The translations under genes and the position numbers were made by a program. DNA of 64,000 nucleotides from Actinomyces sp. ZJ308 (GTDB lineage Bacteria > Actinomycetota > Actinomycetes > Actinomycetales > Actinomycetaceae), in the NCBI RefSeq assembly GCF_011752065.1, contig NZ_JAAIJY010000006.1, forward strand, positions 62,001 through 126,000. The letters run 5' to 3'. This document shows positions 18,737 to 27,685 of the stretch, in pieces. The notes below the pieces were generated by a model, which had not been told where the DNA came from, did not search any database, and saw nothing but the letters and a program-made list of their open reading frames with translations. The first letter of the stretch is position 1, and every line of letters starts with the position of its first letter.

Positions 18737-21583
18737 TCATGAATTCAGCGCTCGACGGCGTTTGCGTGCTTGGATCGCCATGACCAGCGCCGTGATTCCC
18801 AGGAGGACCCCTCCGGCGATGAGGTAGGTGGTGGTGGCGCTGCCGCCGGTGAGGGGAATGGCGGGAACGGTGGTCCTGCGGTTGGTGATGGTACCCAGGT
18901 CGATGACCTGGTTATGGGTGGTGATGGTGATGGTGCGGGGTGTGGCATCGAGGATGTAGCCGGTGGGGGCCTTGGTCTCGGTGAGCTGGTAGCTGCCGTA
19001 GGTGAGGCCTGGGAGCGTGAAGGCGCCGGGTTGACTGTTGGTGTCGAGGCCGTCTTGGGGACAGGTGGTGGTGCAGTCGGTGACGGTACGGGTCTTGTCG
19101 GGAACGGGTTGGCCGTTGGCGTCCAGGGGGGTGAGGGACCACTGGGAGCCCTGGAGGGGGTGGCCGGTCTCGTCGGTCTTGGTCCAGGTGGCTGTGCCTT
19201 GGATGGGGTTGTTGGTGATGTGGCCGAGGTCGAGGCTGGGGGTGGTGTCGGTGGCGCTGGCGGGAGGCGCGGAACCGTCAAGGGTCTTGGTGATGGGGAC
19301 CTCGGAGAGCTGGTAGCCGGTGGGGGCCTGGGTCTCGGTGAGGGTGTACTGGTCCCAGGTGAGGTTGGTGACCTTGAAGTAGCCGGGTCGGGGGTCCTGG
19401 TCGGGTGAGTCGGTGGGGCAGGCGGCTCCGCCTCCGTTGTCGTTGTCGCAGTCGGCAACGGTGACCTGGCCGCCGGTGAGGGCGGTGGCGGCCAGGGTGA
19501 AGACGGTGCCGGCCAGGGGGTTGTTGTCCTGGTCGGTCTTGGTCCAGGTGATCTGGCCGGCTTGCGCGGTGTTGGTGATGGTGCAGTGCATCCACTCGCC
19601 GGTGGCCAGGTGGAGGGTGCTGGTGGCCTCGTCGAAGGATGAGATGGCTTGGGCCAGGTCGGAGCTGGCGTGGGGGGTGCAGGTGATGCTGGGCTTGTAT
19701 CCGGCTGCCTTGGGTGAGGTGGAGGACTCCGACAGGACGGTGTCGCCCTCGGGCTGGTAGGCGGTGAAGCCTCCGGGGCCGGTGGCGGGAGTGCCGGTGG
19801 TGGGGGTGGCGGTCAGGGTCCAGTCGTTGGGGCTCAGGCCCTGGGTGCCGGCGGCGGTGTTGTCGACGGTCTTGGTCATGGTCAGGTTGGGGAGCTGGAC
19901 CTGGACGGGGTGGTCCTCGACCTCGCCGTTGAGGGCGATGCCGGTGGGTTGGGGGTCCTCCGCGCCCTGGCCGTTGGCCAGGGGGCCGGTGATGCGCAGG
20001 CGCATGAAGGTGGTGGCCTGGTTGCCGGTCAGGGTGGTGCGTTGGGCGTCCTGGGGGACGGTCCAGGTCAGGGTGGCGGTGCCCTGGCTGGTGCAGGTGG
20101 TGACCTCGGAGCGTTCGGTGGAGTCGAAGGAGCCGTTATGGTTCCAGTCGACCCAGCCGGCGATCTTGGTTCCCTGGCCCGAGCAGGTGATCCGCTGGCT
20201 CCACTGCTTGCCGATGTCGGTCCAGATGACCCGGTCCCAGCCTGCGGGCAGGGCGTCCTCGTCGGCCGTGCCGGTGGTGTCGTCGGCACTGGCGTCGGCG
20301 CTGTAGACGATCGACTCGTCGTTATCCGTCAACCCGCCCAAACGAACCACAGCCGGACCGGCCGAGGCGAGGCGCTGCCGCCTGGCTGCCTGAGAGAGGT
20401 TGTGCCAGGAGCCGTCCTCCGCCTGGGCGGGTCCGCGCTGGGAGGAGATGTCGAGTGCGCCGTAGCCGGAGAGCTGTCCACCGGCCCAAGAGGGCTGGTA
20501 GGCGCTTCCCGCACTGCCGTAGCTGCTGGGCGCGTCACCGTAGTCGATGTAGGAGACAACACCCAGAGCCACAGCGCTCTTACCGCCTCCGTGAACCTCA
20601 ACATAACCACTCTGCGTATTACTGATCAGCATGACCGACGACGGACCATAACCCCCACGGACTTGACTGCTGCACTCGCTTCCATCCGGGCGCAGCTTGA
20701 TGCCGTTGCGGTTTCCCACAGGAGTGGACATAGTGATCAGCCCGCCCCAGGAGCTGGTGCTGCACCCTGTTGCTGGTTGAGCGGTCTCAAGTAGGCGGTA
20801 TGAGACGTCGCGGTTGGTGTCGTAAGGAGTCGGAGAGACCCCGATGTACTCCCTCTGGCCGCCGGCTCCCTGCCAGTTGGATCCCTCGGCGTCGGCGAAG
20901 ACCATACCCTCCATCGGCAGCTCCACCTTGTTGGGAAGAGCGTCGAGCTGATTCTTGGCGGGCTTGGTGGATGAACTGACGAGATAGGCCTTGCAGTCCA
21001 CGTGGAATTGGTGGGTGGAAGAATCCTGAAGATTAACGATGCCGACTAATAGGTTGGAACGGAAGTTGCTGCCCTTGGCGACACCATTATTGTAGTTCGA
21101 TCCGTCGTTGTAGAGACGGGCCAATCCGTCTCCCTGCCAGTTCCCGGTATTATATTCGACCTCAATTCCCCTGCGAGTAGTCAGCCTGGAGTTGTTCCTT
21201 CCCACTTCCGTCGTGATGATGTTGGAGATCGTGCATCGGCTCGTACGCCACATGTCATCGGAGATCTGAGTCGGGGTGGACCAGGCGACACCGGTGGCTC
21301 CGTCAGGAAGGATGCGCGTCCAGTTCTCCACCCGGGTGTTGGTGATGCCGGTCCAGTCGATCCAGTCGATGACAGGGGTGAATCGACCCAGGCCTCCGGC
21401 GGGGTTTCCGTGGACGGCCTCGGCCGGAGGGGTCGGGAGCGTGACGGTACCCAGAGCCGCCCCTGCCAGCGCCAGCGCGCAGAGGGCGGCGCCACGCCGC
21501 CGGCGGATGCGCGAGGACCTCAGCGCGTGACGTGCTGAGGGAGATTCCGTCGTGGCTGCGCGGGCGAGGAGACGGCGAAGCAT
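18737..21583 (-). CDS. LPXTG-type cell-wall adhesin with CshA-like N-terminus and SpaA-like repeats
   Basis: ATG 21583 (GAGG 9 bases upstream) gives 948 residues; a longer frame upstream has no signal peptide logic. An Arg-rich stretch and hydrophobic core ending PAEAVHG form a Sec signal peptide. The early region with RFTPVIDWIDW resembles CshA/CshB fibrillar adhesins. A middle region ends GEVEDHPVQV. Two or three SpaA-type modules follow, with E-boxes YTLTETQAPTGY and YQLTETKAPTGY that support isopeptide bonds. IPLTG at 909-913, a hydrophobic helix and an RKRRR tail form the sorting signal. The sortase at 26912 is the likely anchoring enzyme. The ligand is unknown. Confidence 0.85.
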   Translation of the reverse strand: MLRRLLARAATTESPSARHALRSSRIRRRRGAALCALALAGAALGTVTLPTPPAEAVHGNPAGGLGRFTPVIDWIDWTGITNTRVENWTRILPDGATGVAWSTPTQISDDMWRTSRCTISNIITTEVGRNNSRLTTRRGIEVEYNTGNWQGDGLARLYNDGSNYNNGVAKGSNFRSNLLVGIVNLQDSSTHQFHVDCKAYLVSSSTKPAKNQLDALPNKVELPMEGMVFADAEGSNWQGAGGQREYIGVSPTPYDTNRDVSYRLLETAQPATGCSTSSWGGLITMSTPVGNRNGIKLRPDGSECSSQVRGGYGPSSVMLISNTQSGYVEVHGGGKSAVALGVVSYIDYGDAPSSYGSAGSAYQPSWAGGQLSGYGALDISSQRGPAQAEDGSWHNLSQAARRQRLASAGPAVVRLGGLTDNDESIVYSADASADDTTGTADEDALPAGWDRVIWTDIGKQWSQRITCSGQGTKIAGWVDWNHNGSFDSTERSEVTTCTSQGTATLTWTVPQDAQRTTLTGNQATTFMRLRITGPLANGQGAEDPQPTGIALNGEVEDHPVQVQLPNLTMTKTVDNTAAGTQGLSPNDWTLTATPTTGTPATGPGGFTAYQPEGDTVLSESSTSPKAAGYKPSITCTPHASSDLAQAISSFDEATSTLHLATGEWMHCTITNTAQAGQITWTKTDQDNNPLAGTVFTLAATALTGGQVTVADCDNDNGGGAACPTDSPDQDPRPGYFKVTNLTWDQYTLTETQAPTGYQLSEVPITKTLDGSAPPASATDTTPSLDLGHITNNPIQGTATWTKTDETGHPLQGSQWSLTPLDANGQPVPDKTRTVTDCTTTCPQDGLDTNSQPGAFTLPGLTYGSYQLTETKAPTGYILDATPRTITITTHNQVIDLGTITNRRTTVPAIPLTGGSATTTYLIAGGVLLGITALVMAIQARKRRRALNS

Positions 21584-21865
21584 GAAGCAGTACCTCGATC
21601 TAGGGGTATGGGCCCAGTCAAGGTAGCATCGGTAGAAATCGCCGAATATCCGGTGCGACTTCTTGCAATGCAACAGCAATCCGGGTCACGGAAAAGTCTC
21701 CGCTGCTAATTCTGTACTCTGGTGAAATAGTTATCCCGCCATTCTTCCTTGGATGCGAACACATAGCGTTGTGCCCGCCGCCGGTGCACTCCGAGGGCCT
21801 GTGCGATCGGCCGGCGGCGCCTACGATGGTCAGGACAGGCTGCACTTACTGAAAGGTGACCCCTC

Positions 21866-22624
21866 ATGTCTCACCCGTGGGAGATCTACGACGCGCTTCT
21901 CGACGAGCTGCCCGGCGACGTCGTCGTGCGCGCGGCCGGCCGGGGACCGCGCTGGAGCCGCGTCCTCAACTCCGTAGGCGGCGTCGGCTCGGCCTGGACC
22001 ATGGACGTCCAGAGCCGTCCGGCCCTCGTCGAGGGACCGCTTGAGGACCGCCCGCTGCGCGACGTCGCCGCCCTGGTGAGGTCCTGGAACCTTGCCGAGG
22101 CCAGCATCGGCCAGGCCGCCATCAACTCCTGGTACTCGCGTGAGGAGACCGCCTTAGCCAACGGCTTCGAGCCCACCGGTGAAGGACTCACCTGGCGCCA
22201 GGTCTTCGACCCCTACCGGGAGATGATCGTGGGCAAGAGGGTCGCGGTCATCGGTCACTTCCCCTTCGCCGAGGCCGCTCTGGCCACCGCCGGGGAGTAC
22301 ATCTGTCTTGAGCGCAACCTGCAGCCCGGCGACTGGCCGGACAGCGCCTGCGAGTACGTCCTGCCCGAGTGCGACGTCGTCTTCATCTCCTCGTCGAGCT
22401 TCGTCAACAAGACCGCGCCCAGGCTCATCGAGCTCTCCCGCCACGCGCACACGGTCCTCGTCGGTCCCTCGACGCCGCTCAACCCCGTGCTCCTCGACTA
22501 CGGCGTCGACACCATCACCGGCTTCGTCGCAGCGCGCTCGCTGTCCGATCCGGCCGCGCTGGCCGAGCTGGTGCCGGCCGGCGACATCGGGCCGGGCTTC
22601 CGCGTCCACCGCCACCGCTCCTGA
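21866..22624 (+). CDS. Putative heavy-metal-chelation protein (DUF364 / DUF4213)
   Basis: A protein of 252 residues with AAAGGTG before the ATG. The N-terminal third (WEIYDALLDELPGDVVV...ASIGQAAINSWYS) resembles DUF4213. The C-terminal Rossmann-like domain (VGKRVAVIGHFPFAE, ECDVVFISSSSFVNKTAPRLIEL, VLVGPSTPLNPVL) is DUF364. Homologues are annotated as heavy-metal chelation proteins or found near metal or cobalamin genes, but no reaction is proven. It stands alone here, convergent with the aldo/keto reductase gene. Confidence 0.75.
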   Translation: MSHPWEIYDALLDELPGDVVVRAAGRGPRWSRVLNSVGGVGSAWTMDVQSRPALVEGPLEDRPLRDVAALVRSWNLAEASIGQAAINSWYSREETALANGFEPTGEGLTWRQVFDPYREMIVGKRVAVIGHFPFAEAALATAGEYICLERNLQPGDWPDSACEYVLPECDVVFISSSSFVNKTAPRLIELSRHAHTVLVGPSTPLNPVLLDYGVDTITGFVAARSLSDPAALAELVPAGDIGPGFRVHRHRS

Positions 22625-22658
22625 CGGCGGTCCGACGCCGCAGCCCGGCCCGCAGCGC

Positions 22659-23513
22659 TCACACCTGAATCCGATCGGGGTGCGAGCCGGTGCGCACGTC
22701 CCGGTCCAGGGCGTCCAGCGCGGCCATGCGGCCGTCGTCGAGCGTGAAGGTGAGGACGTCGGCATTGGCCGCCATACGCCGGCGATGAATCGACTTGGGG
22801 ATGACCACCAGACCGCTTTGCAGGTGCCAGCGAATGATGACCTGCGACGGGCTCACCCCAAGACTCTCGGCGATCTCCACGACGACGGGATCGGCCAGCA
22901 GCCTGCCCCGTCCCAGCGGCGACCAGGACTCCGTGGCGATACCCAGCTGCGCGTGCACGCGGCGCAGCTCGGACTGGACCAGCCAGGGGTGCAGCTCGAT
23001 CTGATTGACCGCCGGGACCACGCCCGTGGCCTCGATAATCCGGTGCAGGTGCTCGGGCTGGAAGTTGGACACCCCGATGGCGCGTACCCGTCCGCTGTGA
23101 AGGATCTCGATCATGGTGCGCCAGGTGTCCACCAGGTCGATCCCGGGGGAGTCCGCCAGGGGCCAGTGGACGAGGAACAGGTCGAGGACCTCCAGTCCCA
23201 GCGCCTCCATCGTCGCCTCGAAGCTGCGCAGCGCGTCGTCGCGCCGATGGTTGGGATTGTTGAGCTTGGAGGTGATGAACAGGTCCTGGCGCGGCAGGCC
23301 GCAGGTCGCGATCGCCCGTCCCACACCCGCCTCGTTGCCGTACATCTGGGCGGTGTCGATGTGCCGGTAGCCCACGTCCAGGGCCTCGCGGACAACGTGC
23401 TCGGCCTCGGCGTCGGCCACCTTGTAGGTTCCGGCGCCCAACTGGGGGATGAGCACCTCCTCCCCATTGGTTCCGCGGGTCAGGGTGATGGCGGGAACGG
23501 ACAGAGCGCTCAT
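22659..23513 (-). CDS. Aldo/keto reductase
   Basis: A protein of 284 residues, the length of the AKR5-type prokaryotic reductases. The catalytic tetrad is visible: Asp53 and Tyr58 in HIDTAQMYGNE, Lys83 in ITSKL and His116 in LVHWPL. NADPH-binding residues lie in VIPKSIHRRRMAANADV. Such enzymes reduce aldehydes or ketones such as 2,5-diketogluconate or methylglyoxal; the substrate cannot be told. It is monocistronic. Confidence 0.92.
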   Translation of the reverse strand: MSALSVPAITLTRGTNGEEVLIPQLGAGTYKVADAEAEHVVREALDVGYRHIDTAQMYGNEAGVGRAIATCGLPRQDLFITSKLNNPNHRRDDALRSFEATMEALGLEVLDLFLVHWPLADSPGIDLVDTWRTMIEILHSGRVRAIGVSNFQPEHLHRIIEATGVVPAVNQIELHPWLVQSELRRVHAQLGIATESWSPLGRGRLLADPVVVEIAESLGVSPSQVIIRWHLQSGLVVIPKSIHRRRMAANADVLTFTLDDGRMAALDALDRDVRTGSHPDRIQV

Positions 23514-23536
23514 GCCTCCAGGTTACCCACGGCGCA

Positions 23537-23583
23537 CGACGACGGCGCCGTGTGGTCAGGAGACCGGCACGGCGCCGTCGTCG
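23537..23583 (-). terminator. Hairpin terminator after the 181-residue membrane protein gene
   Basis: A perfect 16-bp stem CGACGACGGCGCCGTG / CACGGCGCCGTCGTCG with a 15-base loop lies just beyond the stop at 23599 on the minus strand. Confidence 0.75.
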
Positions 23584-23598
23584 ACGGGTCTGGGGGTG

Positions 23599-24144
23599 TC
23601 AGGCCTGAGCGTCCTCGGGGCTGATGCCGTAGCCGGCCTCCTCCTCGGTGGAGTCGGCCCAGTACTCCTCGGCCCACGGGTCCTCGACCGGCTGGCTACG
23701 ACGCCATACGACGTAGGCGCCGGCAGCGGCCGCGCCGGCGACGGCGAGCCAACCCAGGGTCTTGAGCACGCGGTGCTTCTTCTGCTTCTTCACGGGAACC
23801 TCCAATGCGGCGGACTTTGCGGCAACAGCCACGCGCTGGGCGCGCTCTGTCAGGGTACCGTCCGTACCCGCTGCGGCCTGGGCAGCCACGGCGGCGCGCT
23901 GCGCACGCGGAATGTAGTCCTCGACAACCCGCTGGCGAGCGTCGTTGACCACTGGCTCCAGACGCTCCTGTGCGTCCTTGGCGGCGCGGGCCACCTCCTC
24001 AGCGGCCTTGCTCACGTGCGGTGCCGCCCACAGGGCGGCCCGCTCAGCCTGATCGACGACGGACCCGGCGAGGGATGCTGCCTCCTTGCGCAGATGAGTA
24101 GTGTCGAGCTTCTTGTCGCAGCATGTCTTCGTCAGGCAGGACAT
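23599..24144 (-). CDS. Hypothetical single-pass membrane protein with N-terminal Cys cluster
   Basis: ATG 24144 (GGGAGG upstream) gives 181 residues. The N-terminus MSCLTKTCCDKK is unusual in carrying three cysteines within nine residues. An Ala-rich helical region (about 20-110) follows, probably amphipathic or coiled. There is then one transmembrane segment (KTLGWLAVAGAAAAGAYVVW, about 128-148) and an acidic C-terminal tail (DPWAEEYWADSTEEEAGY). I do not recognise a characterised family; similar Ala-rich proteins occur in actinobacteria. It is probably anchored near its C-terminus with most of its mass on the other face. Confidence 0.6.
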   Translation of the reverse strand: MSCLTKTCCDKKLDTTHLRKEAASLAGSVVDQAERAALWAAPHVSKAAEEVARAAKDAQERLEPVVNDARQRVVEDYIPRAQRAAVAAQAAAGTDGTLTERAQRVAVAAKSAALEVPVKKQKKHRVLKTLGWLAVAGAAAAGAYVVWRRSQPVEDPWAEEYWADSTEEEAGYGISPEDAQA

Positions 24145-24311
24145 GATCGCCTCCCAGGTCGGATACGGATACAGACGGTCGTTGTGCAACGTGCACTAAT
24201 GGTTGCACCGTTGAGCGATCGCGCCCACAAGATGTCCAGGCGTTTTGCCTGGGGTGAACAGCGCCGCACACCGTTCAGGGTTCGTACCGATAGACGCGGG
24301 AGCGTGCCACC

Positions 24312-24842
24312 ATGGCCCCTATGGAAGCGACTCTTCACACCAACCTCGGCGATATCCGGCTGGAGCTCTATCCCGAGCAGGCTCCCGAGACCGTCACCAA
24401 CTTCGTGGGGCTGGCCACCGGCCAGAAGGCCTGGACGGATCCTCGCACCGGCGAGGAGTCCCACGCGCCCCTGTACGACAATGTCATCTTCCACCGCGTC
24501 ATCCCCGGCTTCATGATTCAGGGCGGTGACCCGCTGGGCACCGGCACCGGCGGCCCCGGCTACGTCTTCGACGACGAGATCGACGCCTCCCTGACCTTCG
24601 CCGCCCCCTATGTCCTGGCCATGGCCAACGCCGGCCGTCGCCTGGGCAAGGGCACCAACGGCTCGCAGTTCTTCATCACCACCGCGCCCACCGAGTGGCT
24701 CCAGGGCAAGCACACGATCTTCGGTGCCGTCACCGACGAGGCCTCCCGCGCCGTCGTCGACGCGATCTCCGCCGTCGAGACCGACCCCCGAGACCGCCCG
24801 GTTCAGGACGTCATCATCACCTCGGTGGAGATCACCGAGTAG
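24312..24842 (+). CDS. ppiA: Cyclophilin-type peptidyl-prolyl cis-trans isomerase
   Basis: A protein of 176 residues, cytoplasmic because it has no signal peptide. It catalyses proline isomerisation. The active-site segment FHRVIPGFMIQGGD holds the catalytic arginine, GSQFFITTAPTEWLQGKHTIFG follows with the Phe/Gln/His pocket, and the family start ATLHTNLGDIRLELYPEQAPE is intact. A second ATG lies three codons in. The place near oriC upstream of a rhomboid gene matches actinobacterial ppiA loci. Confidence 0.95.
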   Translation: MAPMEATLHTNLGDIRLELYPEQAPETVTNFVGLATGQKAWTDPRTGEESHAPLYDNVIFHRVIPGFMIQGGDPLGTGTGGPGYVFDDEIDASLTFAAPYVLAMANAGRRLGKGTNGSQFFITTAPTEWLQGKHTIFGAVTDEASRAVVDAISAVETDPRDRPVQDVIITSVEITE

Positions 24843-24935
24843 TCGTCAGGAGATAGCGGGTCGGTCGCCCGTCGGCAACCGCCCCGCTACCGATCCGCCG
24901 CTGAAACACCGGAATCGGGTGTGATTCGCCCCTGT

Positions 24936-24967
24936 GACGCCGCTGGGACACGGGTCCCGGCGGCGTC
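24936..24967 (+). terminator. Hairpin terminator after ppiA
   Basis: A 14-bp stem GACGCCGCTGGGAC / GTCCCGGCGGCGTC (one G-T pair) with a short loop, followed by GTTGTA. It lies between ppiA and the rhomboid gene. Confidence 0.65.
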
Positions 24968-25020
24968 GTTGTACCCGGTCCCACCCGCCGAGCCCCGACC
25001 TTTCCACCCAGGAGTACTCG

Positions 25021-25860
25021 ATGACCTCAGTGAACTCGTCCGCCGAGCAGGCGCCGCCGGTGTGCCCCCGCCACCCGGACACGGTGGCCTACGTGCGCTG
25101 CCAGCGCTGCGAGAGGCCCACCTGCCCCGCCTGCCAGGTGCCCAGCACCGTGGGCGTGCACTGCGTGGACTGCGCCCGCCGGTCTCAGTCCGGCCGGCGC
25201 CAGGCGCGCACGCTGCTGGGCGGAACCGTGGTGTCCGACGCCGTCGTCACCAAGGTGCTGATCGGCCTGTGCGTGGCGGCCTATGTGCTTCAGGTCCTCG
25301 CACCGGCCCTCGACGCCCGACTGGCCTTCGTACCGGCGCTGGCCGCCGGCGAGCCCTGGCGGTTCCTGACGACCGCCTTCCTCCACGCGAACTACATGCA
25401 CCTCGGCTTCAACATGTGGGCCCTGTGGGTGCTGGGCGGTGCACTGGAACCGGTGCTCGGGCGCTGGCGGTTCACCGCCGTCTACCTGCTCAGTGCCCTG
25501 GGCGGCTCGACGGCGATCTACTGGCTCGCCTGGCCGGGCACCGACTCCTGGGTCACGACGACGGTGGGGGCCTCGGGGGCGGTCTTCGGCCTGTTCTCCA
25601 CCATGTTCGTGGTCCAACGGCGCTTCGGGCGGGACACCTCGGGAATCGTGGCGCTGCTGGCGATCAACGCGGTCATCTCCTTCCTGGGAGCCAACATCTC
25701 CTGGCAGGGGCACCTCGGCGGGCTCATCGTCGGTGGAGTCGTCGCAGTGGTCTACGCGTGGGCTCCCCGCGGGAGGCGACAGGCTGTCGGGGTGGCGGGA
25801 ACCGTCGCGATCGCGCTGGTGCTCGTGGGGCTCAACGTCGTGCGGGCCTTCATCGCCTGA
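25021..25860 (+). CDS. Rhomboid-family intramembrane serine protease with zinc-ribbon N-terminus
   Basis: ATG 25021 (CAGGAG upstream) gives 279 residues. An N-terminal Cys/His cluster (C15, H18, C27, C30, C35, C38, H47, C48, C51) looks like a B-box zinc finger. Six hydrophobic segments follow. The catalytic Ser185 is in GASGAVFG and His231 in GHLGG; HLGFNMWALW is the conserved second-helix motif. Rhomboids cleave transmembrane substrates. No substrate is evident, but nearby surface proteins and the neighbouring sortase are possible clients. Confidence 0.92.
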   Translation: MTSVNSSAEQAPPVCPRHPDTVAYVRCQRCERPTCPACQVPSTVGVHCVDCARRSQSGRRQARTLLGGTVVSDAVVTKVLIGLCVAAYVLQVLAPALDARLAFVPALAAGEPWRFLTTAFLHANYMHLGFNMWALWVLGGALEPVLGRWRFTAVYLLSALGGSTAIYWLAWPGTDSWVTTTVGASGAVFGLFSTMFVVQRRFGRDTSGIVALLAINAVISFLGANISWQGHLGGLIVGGVVAVVYAWAPRGRRQAVGVAGTVAIALVLVGLNVVRAFIA

Positions 25861-26076
25861 CAGACCGAGCAGCCCGCAGGAGGCTCAATGACATCGGTGG
25901 AAGAACACGGGTGTGTTTCATCCACACCTGGGGACACAGATGTGGAAACACACCCGTGTAGTTATCCACAGGTGTGTCTACACTTGGGGAAAGTCCGGGT
26001 GGGTTGTGGGGAGCGAGTTGTCCACTGATCCACAGGAGGTCTGTGGAGTGCCGTGGCCGCCCGGGCACGACTGCTG
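25861..26076. other. DnaA-box-like cluster between the rhomboid gene and crgA
   Basis: A non-coding stretch with a perfect TTATCCACA at 25962-25970. Many related sites surround it, including ATCCACA at about 25919-25925, TGTGGAAAC near 25941, TTGTCCACT near 26018 and TGATCCACA near 26027, in both orientations. GTGTGT/ACACAC stretches recur between them. It is not adjacent to replication genes. It may be a DnaA-titration or regulatory cluster. Confidence 0.5.
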
Positions 26077-26122
26077 ACAGCCGCGAGGCCCCCGAGCCTG
26101 TGCTCGGGGGCCTCGCGGCTGT
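26077..26122. terminator. Strong bidirectional hairpin after crgA
   Basis: A perfect 21-bp stem (arms 26077-26097 and 26102-26122) with a CTGT loop. It lies between the end of the rhomboid transcript and the crgA stop at 26157 on the other strand. Confidence 0.8.
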
Positions 26123-26156
26123 GTCGGTTGAGCGTGCGGAACGCTGTCGGGACTCG

Positions 26157-26717
26157 TTACTTCCAGCGCAGCAGGCCGAGGAAGCCCGACATCATGATGA
26201 GGAAGCCGATGTAGAGGTTGCCGTTGAACAGCCAGTCGGTGGCATGGTGCTTGGCGAAGTAGGGCAGCGGGTACAGGCCGTTGAACAGATAGGTGGTGAC
26301 CACCCACAGCAGCCCGATCACCATGAGCGTCACCATGGTGGGGGCGTACCAGCGCGGTGAGGCGGTGTCCTTGATCTTGGCGGGGGTGCGCGAGACCCGG
26401 TTCGCCGCGGCGCGCGACTCCTCCTCCAGGACCTTGGCGGCCTTGGCCGGGTTGCCCGAGCGCTCAGGGTGCTTCTTCTTCGACGACGAGCTCTTCTTGG
26501 AGCCCTTGTCCGCCTTGCCCTTCCTCTCAGACTTCTCGGACGCGGCCGAGCTCTTCTGAGAGTCCTTCGCGGAGCTCCTCCCGGACTTCGCCGAGTCCTT
26601 GTCCTTCGTCGAGGCCTTCTCAGTGCTCTTCCCGCTGCTCTCGCCGGAGCTCTTCCTCGAGACCTTCTCCGAGCTCTTGTCGGCGTCGTCCTTCGTGGAC
26701 TTCTTCTCCAAGGCCAC
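26157..26717 (-). CDS. crgA: Cell division protein CrgA with long Lys/Ser-rich N-terminus
   Basis: GTG 26717 has GAGGAG 7 bases upstream and gives 186 residues. CrgA is an actinobacterial septal protein that interacts with FtsZ-ring and peptidoglycan-synthesis proteins. The conserved part is C-terminal: RWYAPTMVTLMVIGLLWVVT (first helix) and GNLYIGFLIMMSGFLGLLRW (second helix). Classical CrgA has about 85-95 residues; here about 100 extra residues of Ser/Lys repeats (KSSGESSGKSTEKASTKDKD and similar) precede it. The tail is highly charged and probably disordered and cytoplasmic. Confidence 0.88.
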   Translation of the reverse strand: MALEKKSTKDDADKSSEKVSRKSSGESSGKSTEKASTKDKDSAKSGRSSAKDSQKSSAASEKSERKGKADKGSKKSSSSKKKHPERSGNPAKAAKVLEEESRAAANRVSRTPAKIKDTASPRWYAPTMVTLMVIGLLWVVTTYLFNGLYPLPYFAKHHATDWLFNGNLYIGFLIMMSGFLGLLRWK

Positions 26718-26911
26718 CCTGGGTCTCCTCACTGGTTGGGGATGGTGGCGTGAGACCACCGCAATACATCCGGGCCTAGCCTAGGACATGCGCAGAAGCT
26801 TCCTCACGGTGTGCTCTGTGATACGTCCACCACTCCGGGCTGGTCACGGGCGGGGTGTGCCGCCTTAGACTGGCCGTTACACTCATGAAGTCTCAGTCCT
26901 GAGGAGGGGCG

Positions 26912-27685
26912 ATGGCCAGAGGAGGTCTTGTGCGACACCGAGCGCCCGGCCAGAGCCGCGCTGTACGAATCTTCAATGGCACTTTGACCGGGATCGGCGA
27001 GCTGCTCATCACCGCCGGTCTCGTCGTCGCGCTCTTCCTGTGCTGGCAGCTGTGGTGGACCGGCATCGACGCCAACGCCAGCGCGCAGGCGGTGGCCACC
27101 CAGTTCCACGACAAGCAGGTGGAGTCCCCCAAGACCGAGGGGACCAAGCACTACGACGATCCTCCGGTGATGGACAAGGCCGGCTACGGCGAAACCATCG
27201 GGATGCTCGTCGTCCCCAAGTGGTACGGCGTCACCAACAACAACATGCCGATCCTGGAGGGGACCGGATCCGACGTCCTGGACCAGGCCGCCGCGGGCCA
27301 CTACCCGGACACCCAGCAGCTCGGGGAGCTCGGCAACTTCGCCATCGCCGGGCACCGCCGCACCTACGGCAACTCCTTCCGTCGCATCGACCTGCTGCAG
27401 GAGGGCGACGAGATCGTCGTCTCCACCGCCAGCACCTGGTACGTGTTCACGGTGACCAACCATGAGATCGTCCAGCCCGAGCAGGTGGAGGTCATCGCCC
27501 CGGTGCCCGACCAGCCCGATGCCCAGCCCACCGAGCGGTACATCACCCTGACCACCTGCCACGGCTCGACCGCGGGCGAGTTCGGCAACGATCAGCGCTG
27601 GATCGTCCACGCGAAGTTCTCCTACTGGATGGACCGCGCCGAGGGGCGCCCGGCCTCCGTGCTCAACGATCCGGGGGTCAACTGA
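26912..27685 (+). CDS. srtA: Class E housekeeping sortase
   Basis: A protein of 257 residues: an N-terminal membrane anchor (about 28-49), then the extracytoplasmic sortase barrel. The catalytic residues are His148 in AGHRRTYG, Cys216 in TLTTCHG and Arg229 in NDQRW. TLTTC and the sequence around it indicate class E. Such sortases attach LPXTG-type proteins to peptidoglycan, and in Actinomyces oris the housekeeping enzyme SrtA is of this kind. The adhesin at 18737-21583 is a likely substrate. The stop overlaps the next small gene by one base. Confidence 0.92.
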   Translation: MARGGLVRHRAPGQSRAVRIFNGTLTGIGELLITAGLVVALFLCWQLWWTGIDANASAQAVATQFHDKQVESPKTEGTKHYDDPPVMDKAGYGETIGMLVVPKWYGVTNNNMPILEGTGSDVLDQAAAGHYPDTQQLGELGNFAIAGHRRTYGNSFRRIDLLQEGDEIVVSTASTWYVFTVTNHEIVQPEQVEVIAPVPDQPDAQPTERYITLTTCHGSTAGEFGNDQRWIVHAKFSYWMDRAEGRPASVLNDPGVN

